Source: Chromobotia macracanthus
Taxonomy: Eukaryota > Chordata > Actinopteri > Cypriniformes > Botiidae
Reading direction: 5' to 3'
Assembly (NCBI GenBank): GCA_036877525.1
Contig: JAZGTH010000007.1
Span: forward strand, 253,001 to 317,000
DNA: 64,000 nt
Below, piece after piece: positions 50,817 to 62,315 of the stretch. The notes beneath the pieces were generated by a model, which saw nothing but the letters and a program-made list of their open reading frames with translations, had not been told where the DNA came from and did not search any database. Every line of letters begins with the position of its first letter. Within the stretch, counting starts at the first letter, position 1. The translations under genes and the position numbers were made by a program.

Positions 50817-53800
50817 TTAGAAATCCATGTCTCCCATTCCACCCATACCTCGACCTGGCATCTCCTTCTCCTCCTTGGGTATCTCTGTGACGACAGCCTC
50901 AGCAGTGGATAGCAGAGACGCAACACCTGCAGCATCCAGTAACGCTGTCCTCACAACCTGCAGGTAGACGATAATGGAAAGCTATTCATCGCTGCAGAAT
51001 TTGTATTTTTAACTTAACAGTCAGACATTAGAGTTGCAATCTGTAACTTTTGGTTCTCTACCACCACCTCTTTTACAAAAAAACAAAATATCAAGTTATT
51101 TGTGGAGTTATTTTCTTAACATGACAAGTCTAAACTCTAAATAACTGCTATAGGAACAGATACAAATGCTGCACCAGCTATAGTACCCGGGCATGTGATT
51201 TCTGAAAATAAATAAACACACACCTTTGTGGGGTCAATAATTCCTTTTTCAACCATGTTGACATACTCTCCATTTAAAGCATCATATCCAATTTCTGGAG
51301 CACTCTGCAAGATCTTCTCCACCACCAGAGATCCCTCAACTCCTGCGTTTTTAGCAATAGTCATGGCAGGAATACGCAGAGCTCTGCGAATGATGTCAAC
51401 TCCTTGAAGAGTAGAAAAAGAAACTGGGATCAGTGAAGCTCAAAGCACCATCCTCTCCTGCTAACAGGAACTGACACAACCATGTTGCTTCCAACCATAT
51501 TAGGCCAATATTAGGAAATCAGAAGTTTATCCACCTATTTTCTGGTCAGCATTGGCAGGTTTGATGTTATCCAGAGCAGGGATGCAGCGAAGCAGGGCAC
51601 AGCCTCCTCCAAGCACGATTCCCTCCTCCACAGCAGCTCGGGTCGCATTCAGAGCATCAGTAACACGGTCTTTCTTCTCATTTACCTCAACATCACTTGT
51701 TCCTCCAACCTAACAAAGATTATAATATCATTATAAGAGGAGATATTCTAACCTGTGAATTCACATCTTGTAATGATCCTATCCATGTTCCTAGAGGTCC
51801 ACAGAGCTGCAGAGTTTAGCTCCAGTCTTCTCCAACAAACCTGTCTGGATGTTTCTGTCAGTCCCAAAAATCATGATCACTTTTCTGCCCCATGTGTGGA
51901 CCTCGTTGGAGTCCTCTGATCTAAAACATCTCTTTTGTCCATCTTCACTTTATCATTATACCTTAATCACAGCCACGCCATCAGAGAGTTTGGCCAGACG
52001 CTCATTGAGTTTCTCCTTCTCGTAGTCGCTGTTCGTGTTCTCCAGCTGTTCAGCTATCTCGTTCACACGTTTCTCGATGGCTGCTGGATCTCCACGTCCT
52101 TTGAGGAGCATTGTGTCATCCTTCGTAACAATTACCTCGCCAACCTTGCCAAAGTCATGGGCCTGGATATCTTCAAGAGCCAGACCCACAGCCTCATCAC
52201 CAAACACCTACAAAGATTCAGGCATTAAAAAAACTGACACACACATTTAGCTTACCTGCGTCTTCATTAAATAAGTAAATTCTATGAATGTAAATAAACA
52301 ATTAACGTCATTAAACATACATACATACATGCATGCATACATGCATGCATGTAATATTATGAGGAAAAATCATGGTGATGTCCAAGTATGGTTCTATTAG
52401 CACAGCTCTAGTTTTGTCAAATATCATTCACACAGATGAAGAGCTTTAAACATACTGTGCCACCAGTGGCCACAGCCATGTCTTGCAGCTGGTTCTTGCG
52501 GTTGTCCCCGAATCCTGGAACTTTCACCGCAACAACCTGCAGCCCAACTTTTAACCTGTGAAGGAGTTTAATGTTAATCTTTAACGCAGAACCTGTAAGC
52601 CTTTAAATATTCTTAAAGCAAAGCTGAGAGACAATAATACACTCATCACCCCTTGCAAAAGCAATACAATCAAAAACAGTACGTTTATTGCAGTTACAAC
52701 AACTGTGTAACTTGTGGCGTTTTAATGAAAACTACAGTAATTTGTCATGAGCAGTCAGTTATGTTTCATACTTATCTATTTAAAGTTTCTTGAGGACTCA
52801 AAGAAACAACGTTAGTCTGGGCTTTGATATGAACCTGTTGAGAACCAAAGTGCTGAGCGCTTCTCCATCCACATCTTCTGCCACGATGACCAGAGGTTTG
52901 CGATGCTGGTTGGCGATCTCCAGCGCAGGCACGATGCTCTGCACGCTGGAGATCTTCTTTTCACTCAGGAGCACATATGCATTCTGAAACTCACACTTCT
53001 GACCTACAAACGGATGAGAAAAGCAGGATGTCATGTCAGCCTATAAATAAATATGAACGCATGATTTACAAAAAAACACCACCTTACCTTTAGCAGTGTT
53101 GATGAAATAAGGAGAAATGTAGCCACGGTCAAACTTCATTCCCTCAATGATCTCAAGTTCATCATGTAGCGTTTTACCATCCTTTAAACAAGAACAACAG
53201 TCTGAGTCTGATCTGTCTGAAGAACCAAAGCATTATCCAGCGCTAGTAAACACTAGAAACTTACCTTTACAGTAATAACACCTTTACGTCCTACTTTCTT
53301 CATGGCATTAGAAATGATGTTACCAACCTCAGTGTCTCCATTAGCAGAAATAGTGGCCACCTACACCAAAAGAAAAGACAAAAGGTCCAAACAAAAAGAT
53401 GAGATTTCTGAATGCCATTAGCACATTGTTTGGTCGGACCATTTCTCACCTGAGCAATTTCCTCTGGTGTCGTGACTGGTTTGGAGTTTTTTTTGAGTTC
53501 ATTGATGACTTCATCCACTGCCATCATAACTCCTCTGCGGATCTCCACGGGGTTGGCGCCTTTGCCGATGGTTTCAAATCCCTCCTTGGCAACAGCACGA
53601 GCCAGAACCGTGGCTGTGGTGGTGCCGTCTCCAGCCTCCTCATTAGTGTTGTTGGCTACGTCCTGTACAAGCTTGGCCCCGATGTTCTTATACCTATCCT
53701 TCAGGTCAATGCTTTTGGCCACTGTGACACCATCCTTGGTGACTTTGGGGCTTCCCCAGCTCTGCTCAATGATGACAGTGCGACCCTGAGAAAAAGAAGC

Positions 53801-54110
53801 GACTCTTTTGAGTTGTTTTTATTGATGAATAGCACAAACAGCAACTAACTAACTAACAGTCGGTTAATAGTGTTCCTTGATTTCACCAGCTAAAACCACC
53901 TACAGCTCTGCCCCCGACTACTTAAAGTCAACATACCTTTGGTCCCATAGTAACAGCCACAGCATCAGTCAACAGGTCAACACCCTGCAGCATGAGGGCC
54001 CGGGCGTCTGCTCCAAACTTAACATCTTTGGCATATGAGCGGCTCAAGTGTGGGGCCAGCAGCCGGCACACTGGCCTCATCTGCCTCATCACACTGGGTA
54101 AACGCAGCAT
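50817..54110 (-). CDS. hspd1: 60 kDa heat shock protein, mitochondrial (Hsp60 / chaperonin 60)
   Basis: Ten coding exons on the minus strand: 54110-53937, 53785-53450, 53360-53265, 53181-53088, 53003-52835, 52555-52456, 52207-51962, 51709-51535, 51402-51224 and 50957-50817. They join in frame with consensus splice sites to 569 aa (human 573). The presequence MLRLPSVMRQMRPVCRLLAP is Arg-rich and non-acidic, and AKDVKFGADAR starts the mature chaperonin. Visible: the ATP-site motif GDGTTT (residues 110-115) and the chaperonin signature AAVEEGIVLGGG (430-441). The protein forms the double-ring matrix folding chamber that works with Hsp10. The C-terminus ends EMPGRGMGGMGDMDF, with fewer Gly-Gly-Met repeats than usual. 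Two bases precede the ATG in its exon, so exon 1 is non-coding and ends at about 54920 before GTAAGT. It shares a promoter with hspe1. Confidence 0.97.
51785..51885 (+). repeat. dispersed repeat copy in hspd1 intron
   Basis: 'GAGGTCCACAGAGCTGCAGA' and 'CTGTCTGGATGTTTCTGTCA' match the copies at 27555 and 60235. This copy is truncated. Confidence 0.6.
52313..52353. repeat. (ACAT/GCAT)n microsatellite in hspd1 intron
   Basis: About ten tetranucleotide units alternating CATA and CATG. Confidence 0.85.
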
Positions 54111-54112
54111 TT

Positions 54113-54920
54113 CTAAGAAAAAGTCATTAGAAGCAGACCGTGCAAATATATATTAGCATTGTTTGTTCTGTTTCTATTCTAAACTTAAAAATCTGAAAAC
54201 ATTAAATTAGAGCTGTGTAATGTTTAATTCTTGTGTGAGGCACTTTATATGCTAGTGTAATCTTAAAAGTTGGCCAGTTCATTTTTTCAAGACAACACAC
54301 AAATTTATCTTCAGCAAATACTCTGATAACAAAAAACATCGTCAGCAAACAGAAGCGTCCAAATGACATTTATTTACTGTTCATCTGTCCTCGCTGGATA
54401 TTACACTGTTAAAGACAAATAAAACACCCACAGAATGACGTTAAACGCAGAGAAAACGAGAACTGAAGGTATAAGTGCGGCTTCTCTTCTGCTCCACGTA
54501 TTCAGCGCGTCACAGGGTCAGAAGCGCTGACTGAGGCCTCGACATCACACGCTGTATAGTGTGCATGAACTACAGTCACTACATTTCAACAATTCACTTT
54601 CTTGGTTACAATTTGCTTATTAAAGCTATAGTGAGGACATCATGACACTACGATACAACATATGCAGAATACATCTGATGTTGCCACTGAAGTTATTAAA
54701 CTGATGAGATCGAGTGCCGCTGAAACAGCAATAATTAATGACAGCTCATCAGACACCAAACATCCAAACAGTATCCAAATATTATTTACCAAAGCGACTC
54801 TTCTGACAAAACGACATGACAAACACACATTAACATGAATATTGATTTGGCAGAGCGTCATGCAGTAGACAATGTCTACACAATGATAATGTTTAAGAAT
54901 GATGCAGTAAGTCACTTACT
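54113..54920 (-). other. hspd1 first intron and end of non-coding exon 1
   Basis: The coding exon is preceded by TTTCTTAG, so the 5' UTR is split. The matching donor CTCA|GTAAGTGAC lies at 54911-54923, making a non-coding first exon ending at 54920. No other feature is visible in the 800-bp intron. Confidence 0.6.
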
Positions 54921-55472
54921 GAGGAGGGATGCGCGCGCACACCCGCCCGCAGACTGACTGACTGACTGAAGAATGAGAGGCGCGCTTTTACATCCGGTAA
55001 CGCGCCCCGCCCCGACATCTCACTCAAACTCTTATCTCAATTAAAGCCTATCTTTAATACTCGTTTTGTTCATACGTGCATGGCATATAAATTTATTCGC
55101 AGAGTAGAACTTATATTATTGAAGTTGATACAAAACACTGTTCAAGAATAATAAATGTTATTATTTAATTTACTTTATGCTCGTTCCAGGGCGTCAAGTT
55201 CGAGAATTTTCCCATATTCTATTGGAGAAAAAGTGAGGTCAAAAATCAAGATTATAATATTCAGATCATGTTTGTCATCTTGTTTCTGTCGATTAGGGAT
55301 TTAAAAAATAAATAAAATGACTTTTCTGTTGTCGAGGAATATTCCAGATTTCAGGACGGGTTCAGAACGATGGCGCATGCGCAGTGCAGTTCTAGACTTC
55401 ACGTGGGTCGCAGTCGTTGTGGTTGTCGTTCACGCTGTTCTGTCGGACGTGCATGTCATAAGATCAGCTAAA
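54921..55472. promoter_or_regulatory. bidirectional hspd1/hspe1 heat-shock promoter
   Basis: This is the head-to-head interval. A perfect three-unit heat-shock element, TTCGAGAATTTTC (TTCnnGAAnnTTC), is at 55199-55211. A partial one, GAATATTC, is at 55337-55344. An NRF1 palindrome GCGCATGCGC lies at 55373-55382, a GC box CCCCGCCCC at 55005-55013, and an inverted CCAAT (ATTGG) just after the main HSE. The arrangement fits HSF1-driven, coordinated expression of both chaperonin subunits plus nuclear control of a mitochondrial function. Confidence 0.85.
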
Positions 55473-57253
55473 ATGGTAAGACGTCTATAATAATTCATCT
55501 ACTAATTAATCACTATGAGAATTGGGAAGAGAATTTTAGTATTTCATCCTGGTGTATGATTTATAACATAATGATGTGTTTTATAATCCTTCAACAACAA
55601 GCAAGGTCATAGTTAGTAATGTAGTCATGCTTCAGGTAAATCTAGAGAATGATGTCACCTTGTTACTTAATACATCGAAAGTGTGAAGAAAATAATTTAG
55701 AATAGGTCAAACGTAATCACGATGGGCGATTGCACAGAAGTAGATTGGTGTACAATAATGAAAAAGGAGCTCATCCTTGGCTAATATGCAAGTTTTAGGA
55801 AACATAAGTACAATGCAGTGGTTTAATTTTTGCTTTATGCTAGCATATATATGTATTACTAGGATCCAGTTTTATGACAGCCCGTATCGTGATAATAACT
55901 GTAAACCTGCACAAAGGATTTGTTAGCTGTTTTGTTAGCTCACATTTTTGCAGGGTAAAAGATGAAGTAACTGAACACATTTTCATATTCTCGTGAATCG
56001 GGTATCGTTAGCTTTGAAAGGCTCCGATCATTTCGACCAATAGCGTTTCAGCAGGATATGATAACTTCCGGTTAATTTTGGATGAAGAACACACGTGTGC
56101 GATATACAGTAACTGTGTACTGATTCTGTCTTCAGTTAGATGCTTTCTTTAACAGCTGTGAAAGTTTTGTGTGTACTTCACCAGTCTTCTCTGATAAATA
56201 TTGAAGAACACTTCATTTACAAACAATTTCTGAAAGCTGCTTTGTGACATGAACTCTTGTTGCTGTGTTACACTCATTGTCTTGAGTTAAATTAGGAGCT
56301 CATGTGAACATTCATGACAGTTCTGCCTTAAGAGTTATCATGGTGTCTGTCCTTTGTCCTTTAGTGGGATGGTAAACATTTACAAAACTCCCCAGCTTCT
56401 CTCTGTCCCCATATCAACGCTCATCATCTCCCATCCCATCTGCCCTCTCTTAGACATGACCTCTTCTCAATGTCACACACTCAGACGCAGCTCTAGTCTC
56501 TGAAATGACACTTCAAGTTCAAAAGTTGCTTTATGTCCTTGAACACATTACTTGGTCATAGATCAAATAGACTATTTGACACAAGCTGTAAAGGAAAGGA
56601 CTGAACTGATGAATGCTGTAGGCCTGTAACACTGCTGTTGGATTTGAGTTGAACATGTTCTGACAGTGCTGCAATAAATGCATGTCCTGTCTTTATACTA
56701 TATTGAACACGTCTTTGTCCCACAGCAGGCTTTCCGGAGATTTCTTCCCATGTTTGACCGTGTGTTGGTGGAGCGGCTTGCTGCTGAGACTGTGACAAAA
56801 GGAGGCATCATGATTCCAGAGAAATCTCAGGCCAAAGTTCTGCAAGCCACAGTGGTGGCAGTGGGACCAGGAGCTGTCAACAAGGCAATCTTTATTCTGT
56901 TTTATTGTTTTAAGCATTTTTTTCTTATAGTGTGTGAGATTTAGATCGTATAGATCTAAGAGTAAAAGATATCTGTTCTTTCAGGATGGAAATGTAACAC
57001 CTGTCTGTGTCAAAGTTGGAGATAAAGTTTTGCTGCCGGAGTACGGAGGAACTAAAGTTGTTCTTGATGATAAGGTTAGAACTACTACTTCTGAATGTAC
57101 TTTTTTTTGTGTAGTTCCTGCTATAGTTAATGTTTTCCAGTTAGTTGCTTGATAGTGTTTTCAGTGGCTATTCTCATGCTGCATGTCTGTTTTCTTTTGT
57201 AGGATTATTTCCTGTTCCGAGATGGAGATATTCTTGGCAAATATGTAGGTTGA
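55473..57253 (+). CDS. hspe1: 10 kDa heat shock protein, mitochondrial (Hsp10 / chaperonin 10)
   Basis: Four exons: 55473-55475 (only the ATG), 56729-56884, 56985-57074 and 57203-57253, giving 99 aa. Using the AG three bases earlier (exon 2 from 56726) adds a Gln (100 aa). The protein reads MAFRRFLPMFDRVLVERLAA, then the mobile loop ETVTKGGIMIPEK (residues 21-33) that docks on Hsp60, then VCVKVGDKVLLPEYGGTKVV and DYFLFRDGDILGKYVG. It is the lid of the mitochondrial chaperonin. Intron 2 begins GC instead of GT (AACAAG|GCAATC) and ends TTTCAG, so it appears to be a GC-AG intron; no in-frame GT donor is nearby. The last residue is Gly where vertebrate Hsp10 usually ends in Asp. Promoter shared with hspd1; mob4 follows on the same strand. 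Confidence 0.95.
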
Positions 57254-57360
57254 TGACTTGTTTCTAAGGCTTCTTTGTCACTCTGGAGTTAAGAGAGAAT
57301 GGTTCTTGGTTCTTTTTTTATTACATTTGATTGTAAATAAGTATGATCATGTTTTGTTCA

Positions 57361-57366
57361 AATAAA
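57361..57366 (+). terminator. hspe1 polyadenylation signal
   Basis: AATAAA 108 bases after the hspe1 stop, followed by a GT/T-rich stretch (TGATGTTTTGTCATGTTT). A convincing short 3' UTR. Confidence 0.7.
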
Positions 57367-57419
57367 GTGATCTTGATGTTTTGTCATGTTTCTTACTAAA
57401 AAAATGTAGGAGTATAAAG

Positions 57420-58217
57420 GAATTTAAAATTGAGCGTCAGAGTGTAGACATGGATTTAGATTCAGGATTTGGGTATAAAGAATTACAATGGGCCATCTGT
57501 TATAAAACACTAGCAGTATTCTTACATAATTAGCTACATGGACCTAAAGAGCATAATCTCTTTAGGAATGTTTTTCAAATGATTTGTACAAAAAATAATT
57601 TTTCATGAATAAGACTCACTGACTTTAATAGATCATGTTTCTGTATATCACAATTTCATTAAAGAATGCCTGTCAACATGAATACACCTTACTCATTTAA
57701 AATTGTTTTAATGTATGTGAGCATTCATATACATTTCTAGGATGTTCTATAGCAAAGAAGTTTTTAATTGACCTATTGCTTCTGTGAGAAATATAATTAT
57801 TAAATTATTAATGTGATACAGTCTTGTTGAGCTTTTAATTTATTTACAATTATAACTACATTTATTTTTAATACAACACATTTTAAAAGTGCAGAATAAA
57901 CACATCAAGGTGACACAGGTATAGTTTTCACGTTAGTGTTTCCCACTAACATCTTAACTAGAATGGGTTTAAGTACTTCTGAACAACTAAAACCCAGCAA
58001 GCGTTTGTGTAATGTTTTATTTGAAATGTATCTTGTATTACATTTCATAAACATGAATGTCATTTGGTTGGTGTTTAAAATATAAAAAGGTTACTTGACG
58101 TATTTGTGTGTCTGAAATGATAAATGAATATTAAACACGTACCGTAGTGAGTGAGGGTACGGGCTCCTGTAGTGTCCGTGCGCGGCCGCTGGGGGCGCTC
58201 TCACTAAATCTGTCGAG
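57420..58217 (+). promoter_or_regulatory. hspe1-mob4 intergenic DNA and mob4 promoter
   Basis: The first 700 bp are AT-rich without visible features. The last 80 bp (58140-58217) turn GC-rich (GTGCGCGGCCGCTGGGGGCGC) just before the mob4 ATG and must hold its promoter and 5' UTR. In human, HSPE1-MOB4 read-through transcripts are known. The same-strand order here would allow that. Confidence 0.5.
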
Positions 58218-60648
58218 ATGGTCATGGCGGAGGGCACAGCTGTTCTGAGGAGGAATAGACCCGGCACCAAGACGAAGGTAAAATCACTTTCCTATAGAAA
58301 TTGAGTGCTTTCCAAAACTCACTCCCCTTCATATGCGATATATTCTAACGCAGTAATTAATTACAAAACGACCCGCTGTCCTGGGAGCGGAAGCCGCAGC
58401 TAGCTAAACAGCCAAGTTAGCAGTTAGCCAAGACAAAACTCCTACTCTCAAAGAAATGGGTGTGCATGAATACTCGTTTATGATTTTGTTATTCTCCTTT
58501 TTCGAAAGTAAGTCAATTTAGGATAAAGATAGCAGCCAGCAGATGTCTGAAGCGACACGCTTTAGTGATTTAGCTATTTGGGTTAGCAGTCGTGTGAAGT
58601 ACCCGGATGATCACTACAATTAATTTCATTTTTAATTTATTTTGTTGTAGTTTGATTGAGGTTGTAGTTAACTTTTAGGTTTCTTTGTAATTGAGTAAAT
58701 ATTATGTATAAAAGTTAAGTTACTTGGATGTGTGATATTGACAGGTCACAATAATATGTGCTTACTGTAAAAGAGCATGATACATTTATTTGACATGTCA
58801 ACATGTAACCCCAGTCTTCATGATTCTCATAATGCTGGTTCACTAATCAGACTGGATTAATATTGTCCATTAGGATTTTTATAACTGGCCTGAGGAGTCT
58901 TTTGAGGAGATGGACAGCACTCTGGCCGTACAGCAGGTGAGATTTACACTTGAGCGGCTATTAATGCCATCAAAAGCAAAACACACTCAGTTCTTCTGTA
59001 TAGCTGCTTATAGTTCACCCCAAAACATCGTCGTCATTTCATCAGAATGTTACTAAAGAAATACTTTTATTATTGATTGTCATTCCTTCTCAGTATATTC
59101 AGCAGAACATTCGCTCCGATTGTTCAAACATTGAGAAGATTATGGAGCCGCCAGAAGGGCAGGATGAGGGCGTCTGGAAATATGAGCATCTCCGGTATGA
59201 TTTCCTCTGAATCACAGCTCAAGATTTGTGCTCCGTGTTTCAAGAAAACATGCTGTTAGATGATGTTTCTTGCATTAGTCTCCAGGTCTCAGATATTGTG
59301 TGCTTGGTTTTAGCTATAACATGTAAACGCGTTGCCTATTTCTTTTTTGTACTAGGCAATTCTGTTTGGAGCTCAATGGGCTGGCAGTTAAACTGCAGGT
59401 AATTAGAACAATCAGTTTAAGGTTGTGTGCACTACTGTTGATATAAATGTAACCTATTTAAGATGAGGTGACTTGCTCTTACTCTGTACACTGATGTCTT
59501 TAAATGATACTGATGAAGATGTGTGCTCTGTAGAATGAGTGTCATCCCGACACGTGCACTCAGATGACCGCCACAGAGCAGTGGATCTTTCTGTGTGCTG
59601 CTCATAAAACTCCTAAAGAGGTCAGTGTTTTCCAGTCTAGAACCTGAATCCAGTCGCAGAACTGTTGCTTTTCTAATCATGGATGTTCCACAAAGAAAAC
59701 ATGCTGCAGTCTGTATATTACAGGAAGTCCTTGTTCATGGAAATAAATGTCATGAAATTCGTTTCTGTCATGAAGCTGGTTTGTGTTTTTCTCTTCTGAA
59801 CATGTTTCCTGTCAATCACAGTGCCCTGCCATCGACTACACAAGACACACCCTCGACGGAGCTGCATGTCTTCTTAACAGCAACAAGTATTTTCCCAGCC
59901 GGTGAGTTACTGCACGTGTTAAAGCTGTTTTTTCTAGATTGAATGACCTGTTCACAACCAGAACAAGGTTTATGTTATAGAATGAGTGATATAGCTGCTG
60001 ATTCTCTCACTGTTCTGTGTAGTGTCAGCATTAAGGAATCGTCCGTGGCCAAACTGGGCTCTGTTTGCCGTCGCATCTACAGGATCTTCTCCCACGCTTA
60101 CTTTCACCATCGCCAAATTTTTGACAAGTATGAGGTGAGGAATACAACAAATTGCTTTATGAACACAATTTCATAAAACTACAGCTATTACAGCTTGTTC
60201 ACAGGTTGTTTTTAAAAGATTAGACTTCAGACCAGAGGTCTCCAATCCATGTTTCTGGAGGTCCACAGAGCTGCAGAGTTTAGCTCCAGTCTTTTCCAAC
60301 ATGCCTGTCTGGATGTTTCTGTCAGTCCTAAAGATCTTGATCAGCTGCTTCAGGTGTGATTCAGTAGGGCTGGAGATAAACTCTGCAGTGGTATTCACCA
60401 TGACCAAACAAACCATTCACATTCAAATGGTGTTTCTTGTAACAGACAGTAGGAGGCATCAGGAGTTTCTTAGAGAACAGTTGATGTATGATATAATAGA
60501 GACTGTCTTCCCACAGAATGAGACTTTCTTGTGTCATCGCTTCACTCGTTTTGTGATGAAGTACAACCTCATGTCCAAGGACAACCTCATTGTGCCCATC
60601 CTGGAGGAGGAGGTCCAGAGTGCTGGTGCAGGAGAGACTGATGCCTGA
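58218..60648 (+). CDS. mob4: MOB-like protein phocein (MOB4)
   Basis: Eight exons: 58218-58277, 58874-58936, 59094-59194, 59356-59398, 59534-59620, 59822-59901, 60023-60134 and 60517-60648. They join in frame with GT-AG introns to 225 aa, the same length as human MOB4. The start MVMAEGTAVLRRNRPGTK is the conserved N-terminus. Mob-domain zinc ligands are visible as Cys-x4-Cys in ECHPDTC (C92, C97) and His-x4-His in SHAYFHH (H169, H174). Conserved blocks are DFYNWPEESFEEMDSTLAVQ, PPEGQDEGVWKYEHLR and KYNLMSKDNLIVPILEEEV. MOB4 is a core subunit of STRIPAK phosphatase-kinase complexes, with striatin and PP2A, acting in vesicle traffic and Hippo-related signalling. A dispersed repeat sits in intron 7. 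Convergent with dnajb11. Confidence 0.97.
60235..60395 (+). repeat. dispersed repeat copy in mob4 intron 7
   Basis: Highly similar to 27555-27735, starting 'CCAATCCATGTTTCTGGAGG' and ending around 'GGGCTGGAGATAAACTCTGC'. Probably a non-autonomous DNA transposon. Confidence 0.65.
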
Positions 60649-60934
60649 CCTGACAGTAGTGGCTTCAAACTGCTGCCCTTCAACATTTGTTACTTCACTC
60701 AGTAATACTTTGATCAGCTGTAACATCAGCACCTCTTTGTACATATCTTACTCCTCTATGCTTAACCAGTAACCATGACCTTTAATTTTTCCTCTTGACT
60801 ACAAATGGTGATATTCACCCTGTCTTTTTCTGTGTTAAGTTATTACATGGGTGAAGGGCTCTTATACAGCCCGCTTCGTATTTTATTTTTTAAATAATCA
60901 AAAATGTATGGTATTTTCATTCATGTCAGTTGTT

Positions 60935-60940
60935 AATAAA
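60935..60940 (+). terminator. mob4 polyadenylation signal
   Basis: AATAAA about 290 bases after the mob4 stop, followed by TGACTTGTACC. Confidence 0.55.
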
Positions 60941-61459
60941 TGACTTGTACCTAGAATATACTTACGCATTAGTTGGTCATGTCTTAAGTGATAACCAAAG
61001 CAGTCACGTTAATGTTGTATATACCCAATATACAAATTAATACAAACTGCTGAACATTACCATGTTAAAATCTGCAAATACTGCTGCAGGTAAATAACAC
61101 TGATCAGTTCTCTAACAACATCTGAGCTCAGCTGTGAGATGAATTCTCTTGATTTTCTTATTGCTCATTTTAAACATTTACAGCTGCAAGACTGTCTGTT
61201 GTGCTAAAATCATAAAGGCCGTTGTGCAATAAAGGCTGTCATCATAAATTTGTCCACCAAATGAGAACTGAGATTACACTGTAATCTAAATGGGAATGTC
61301 ACTGGAGTTTGACTCAACTGCAGATCTGCTTGGGAGTGTTAAAAGAATGAATTGATTTTCCTTTTTGGATATGGTGAAAAATAAATTATTAGAAATTTCT
61401 CAGGAGATTAACTTAAGCACCAGCATCTGTGTTGTGTTTTAAATGTATAGACGTTTTTA

Positions 61460-61988
61460 ACACGTACAGTACTGTGCAAACATCTTGGGCACATTAGAAT
61501 TTTCATACCGAAAAATGGTTTTAAGCAAGTTATTTATATCTTTTGTTGTAGTGTCAGTAGGAATTATAAGTTTACATTTCCAAACATTCTTTTTGCCATT
61601 AATTGTAATAATCCAGTGAGATTTTTGTATGCACAAGGAGACTGACAACAGCCAGTGCTCCACAGAGAGATCTGATCTCACAATCATCGAGTCTGTCTGT
61701 GATTACATTATGAACCAACAGAAAGAACTGAGACAGACTAAATCCAGAAGAACTGTGGCAGCGTCTCCAAGACGCTTAAAGAAACCTGCCTACAGTGCTA
61801 TGAAAAAGTTAGGGTTAGATTAAATTGGTGATGCTTTCAAAAATAATGTCATAAATAGATTTTATTTATCAATTAACCTCTAATAACTAAATCAAATAAA
61901 TATTTTGTGTGAACACCCTTTAGTTAAAACCTCTTTTGTTCTTGGTAAACATGCATATAGCTTTTCAGGTAGCTTTGCAGGCAGGTTT
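61460..61988 (+). mobile_element. palindromic (fold-back) repeat, copy B
   Basis: This is the near-identical inverted counterpart of 45925-46520. It starts with 'ACAGTACTGTGCAAACATCT', passes through the arm containing 'GAACCAACAGAAAGAACTGA', and ends shortly after 'AGCTTTGCAGGCAGG', where the second arm is truncated. The plus-strand frame (HKETDNSQCSTERSDLTIIE) is repeat-borne. Confidence 0.7.
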
Positions 61989-62315
61989 ATTCAAGTGTTA
62001 CATTACGTACTTTTCGCTACGTATGTTGAATTCAAATGAAGCCAGACTGACATTTCCTGGGAAATCGGACTCAACAGCTCTGTTTATAGAACATTATTAT
62101 AAACATAGCGTTGAGAATTATGTTTAACATTGATGTACTTGCTCAAATAATTCTTGTTCATTTTTACGAAAAAGGGTTTGCAGCTTTAATAAAACCTCAC
62201 ATGCACAGCATTCACAAGCAGTCTAATGAAAGACTGACAGAAGCTGGTTGGGATCACTGCATGATTCAAGACAGTAAAGATTTATGAACTTTAACATCAG
62301 AGCAGTGATCGTTTT

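Noticed and set aside
51785..51885. Possible extra hspd1 exon or regulatory RNA in the intron
   Set aside because: The same block recurs at 27.6 kb and 60.3 kb, so it is a dispersed repeat.
53399..53848. 149-codon open frame on the plus strand
   Set aside because: Antisense shadow of the large hspd1 exon (53785-53450).
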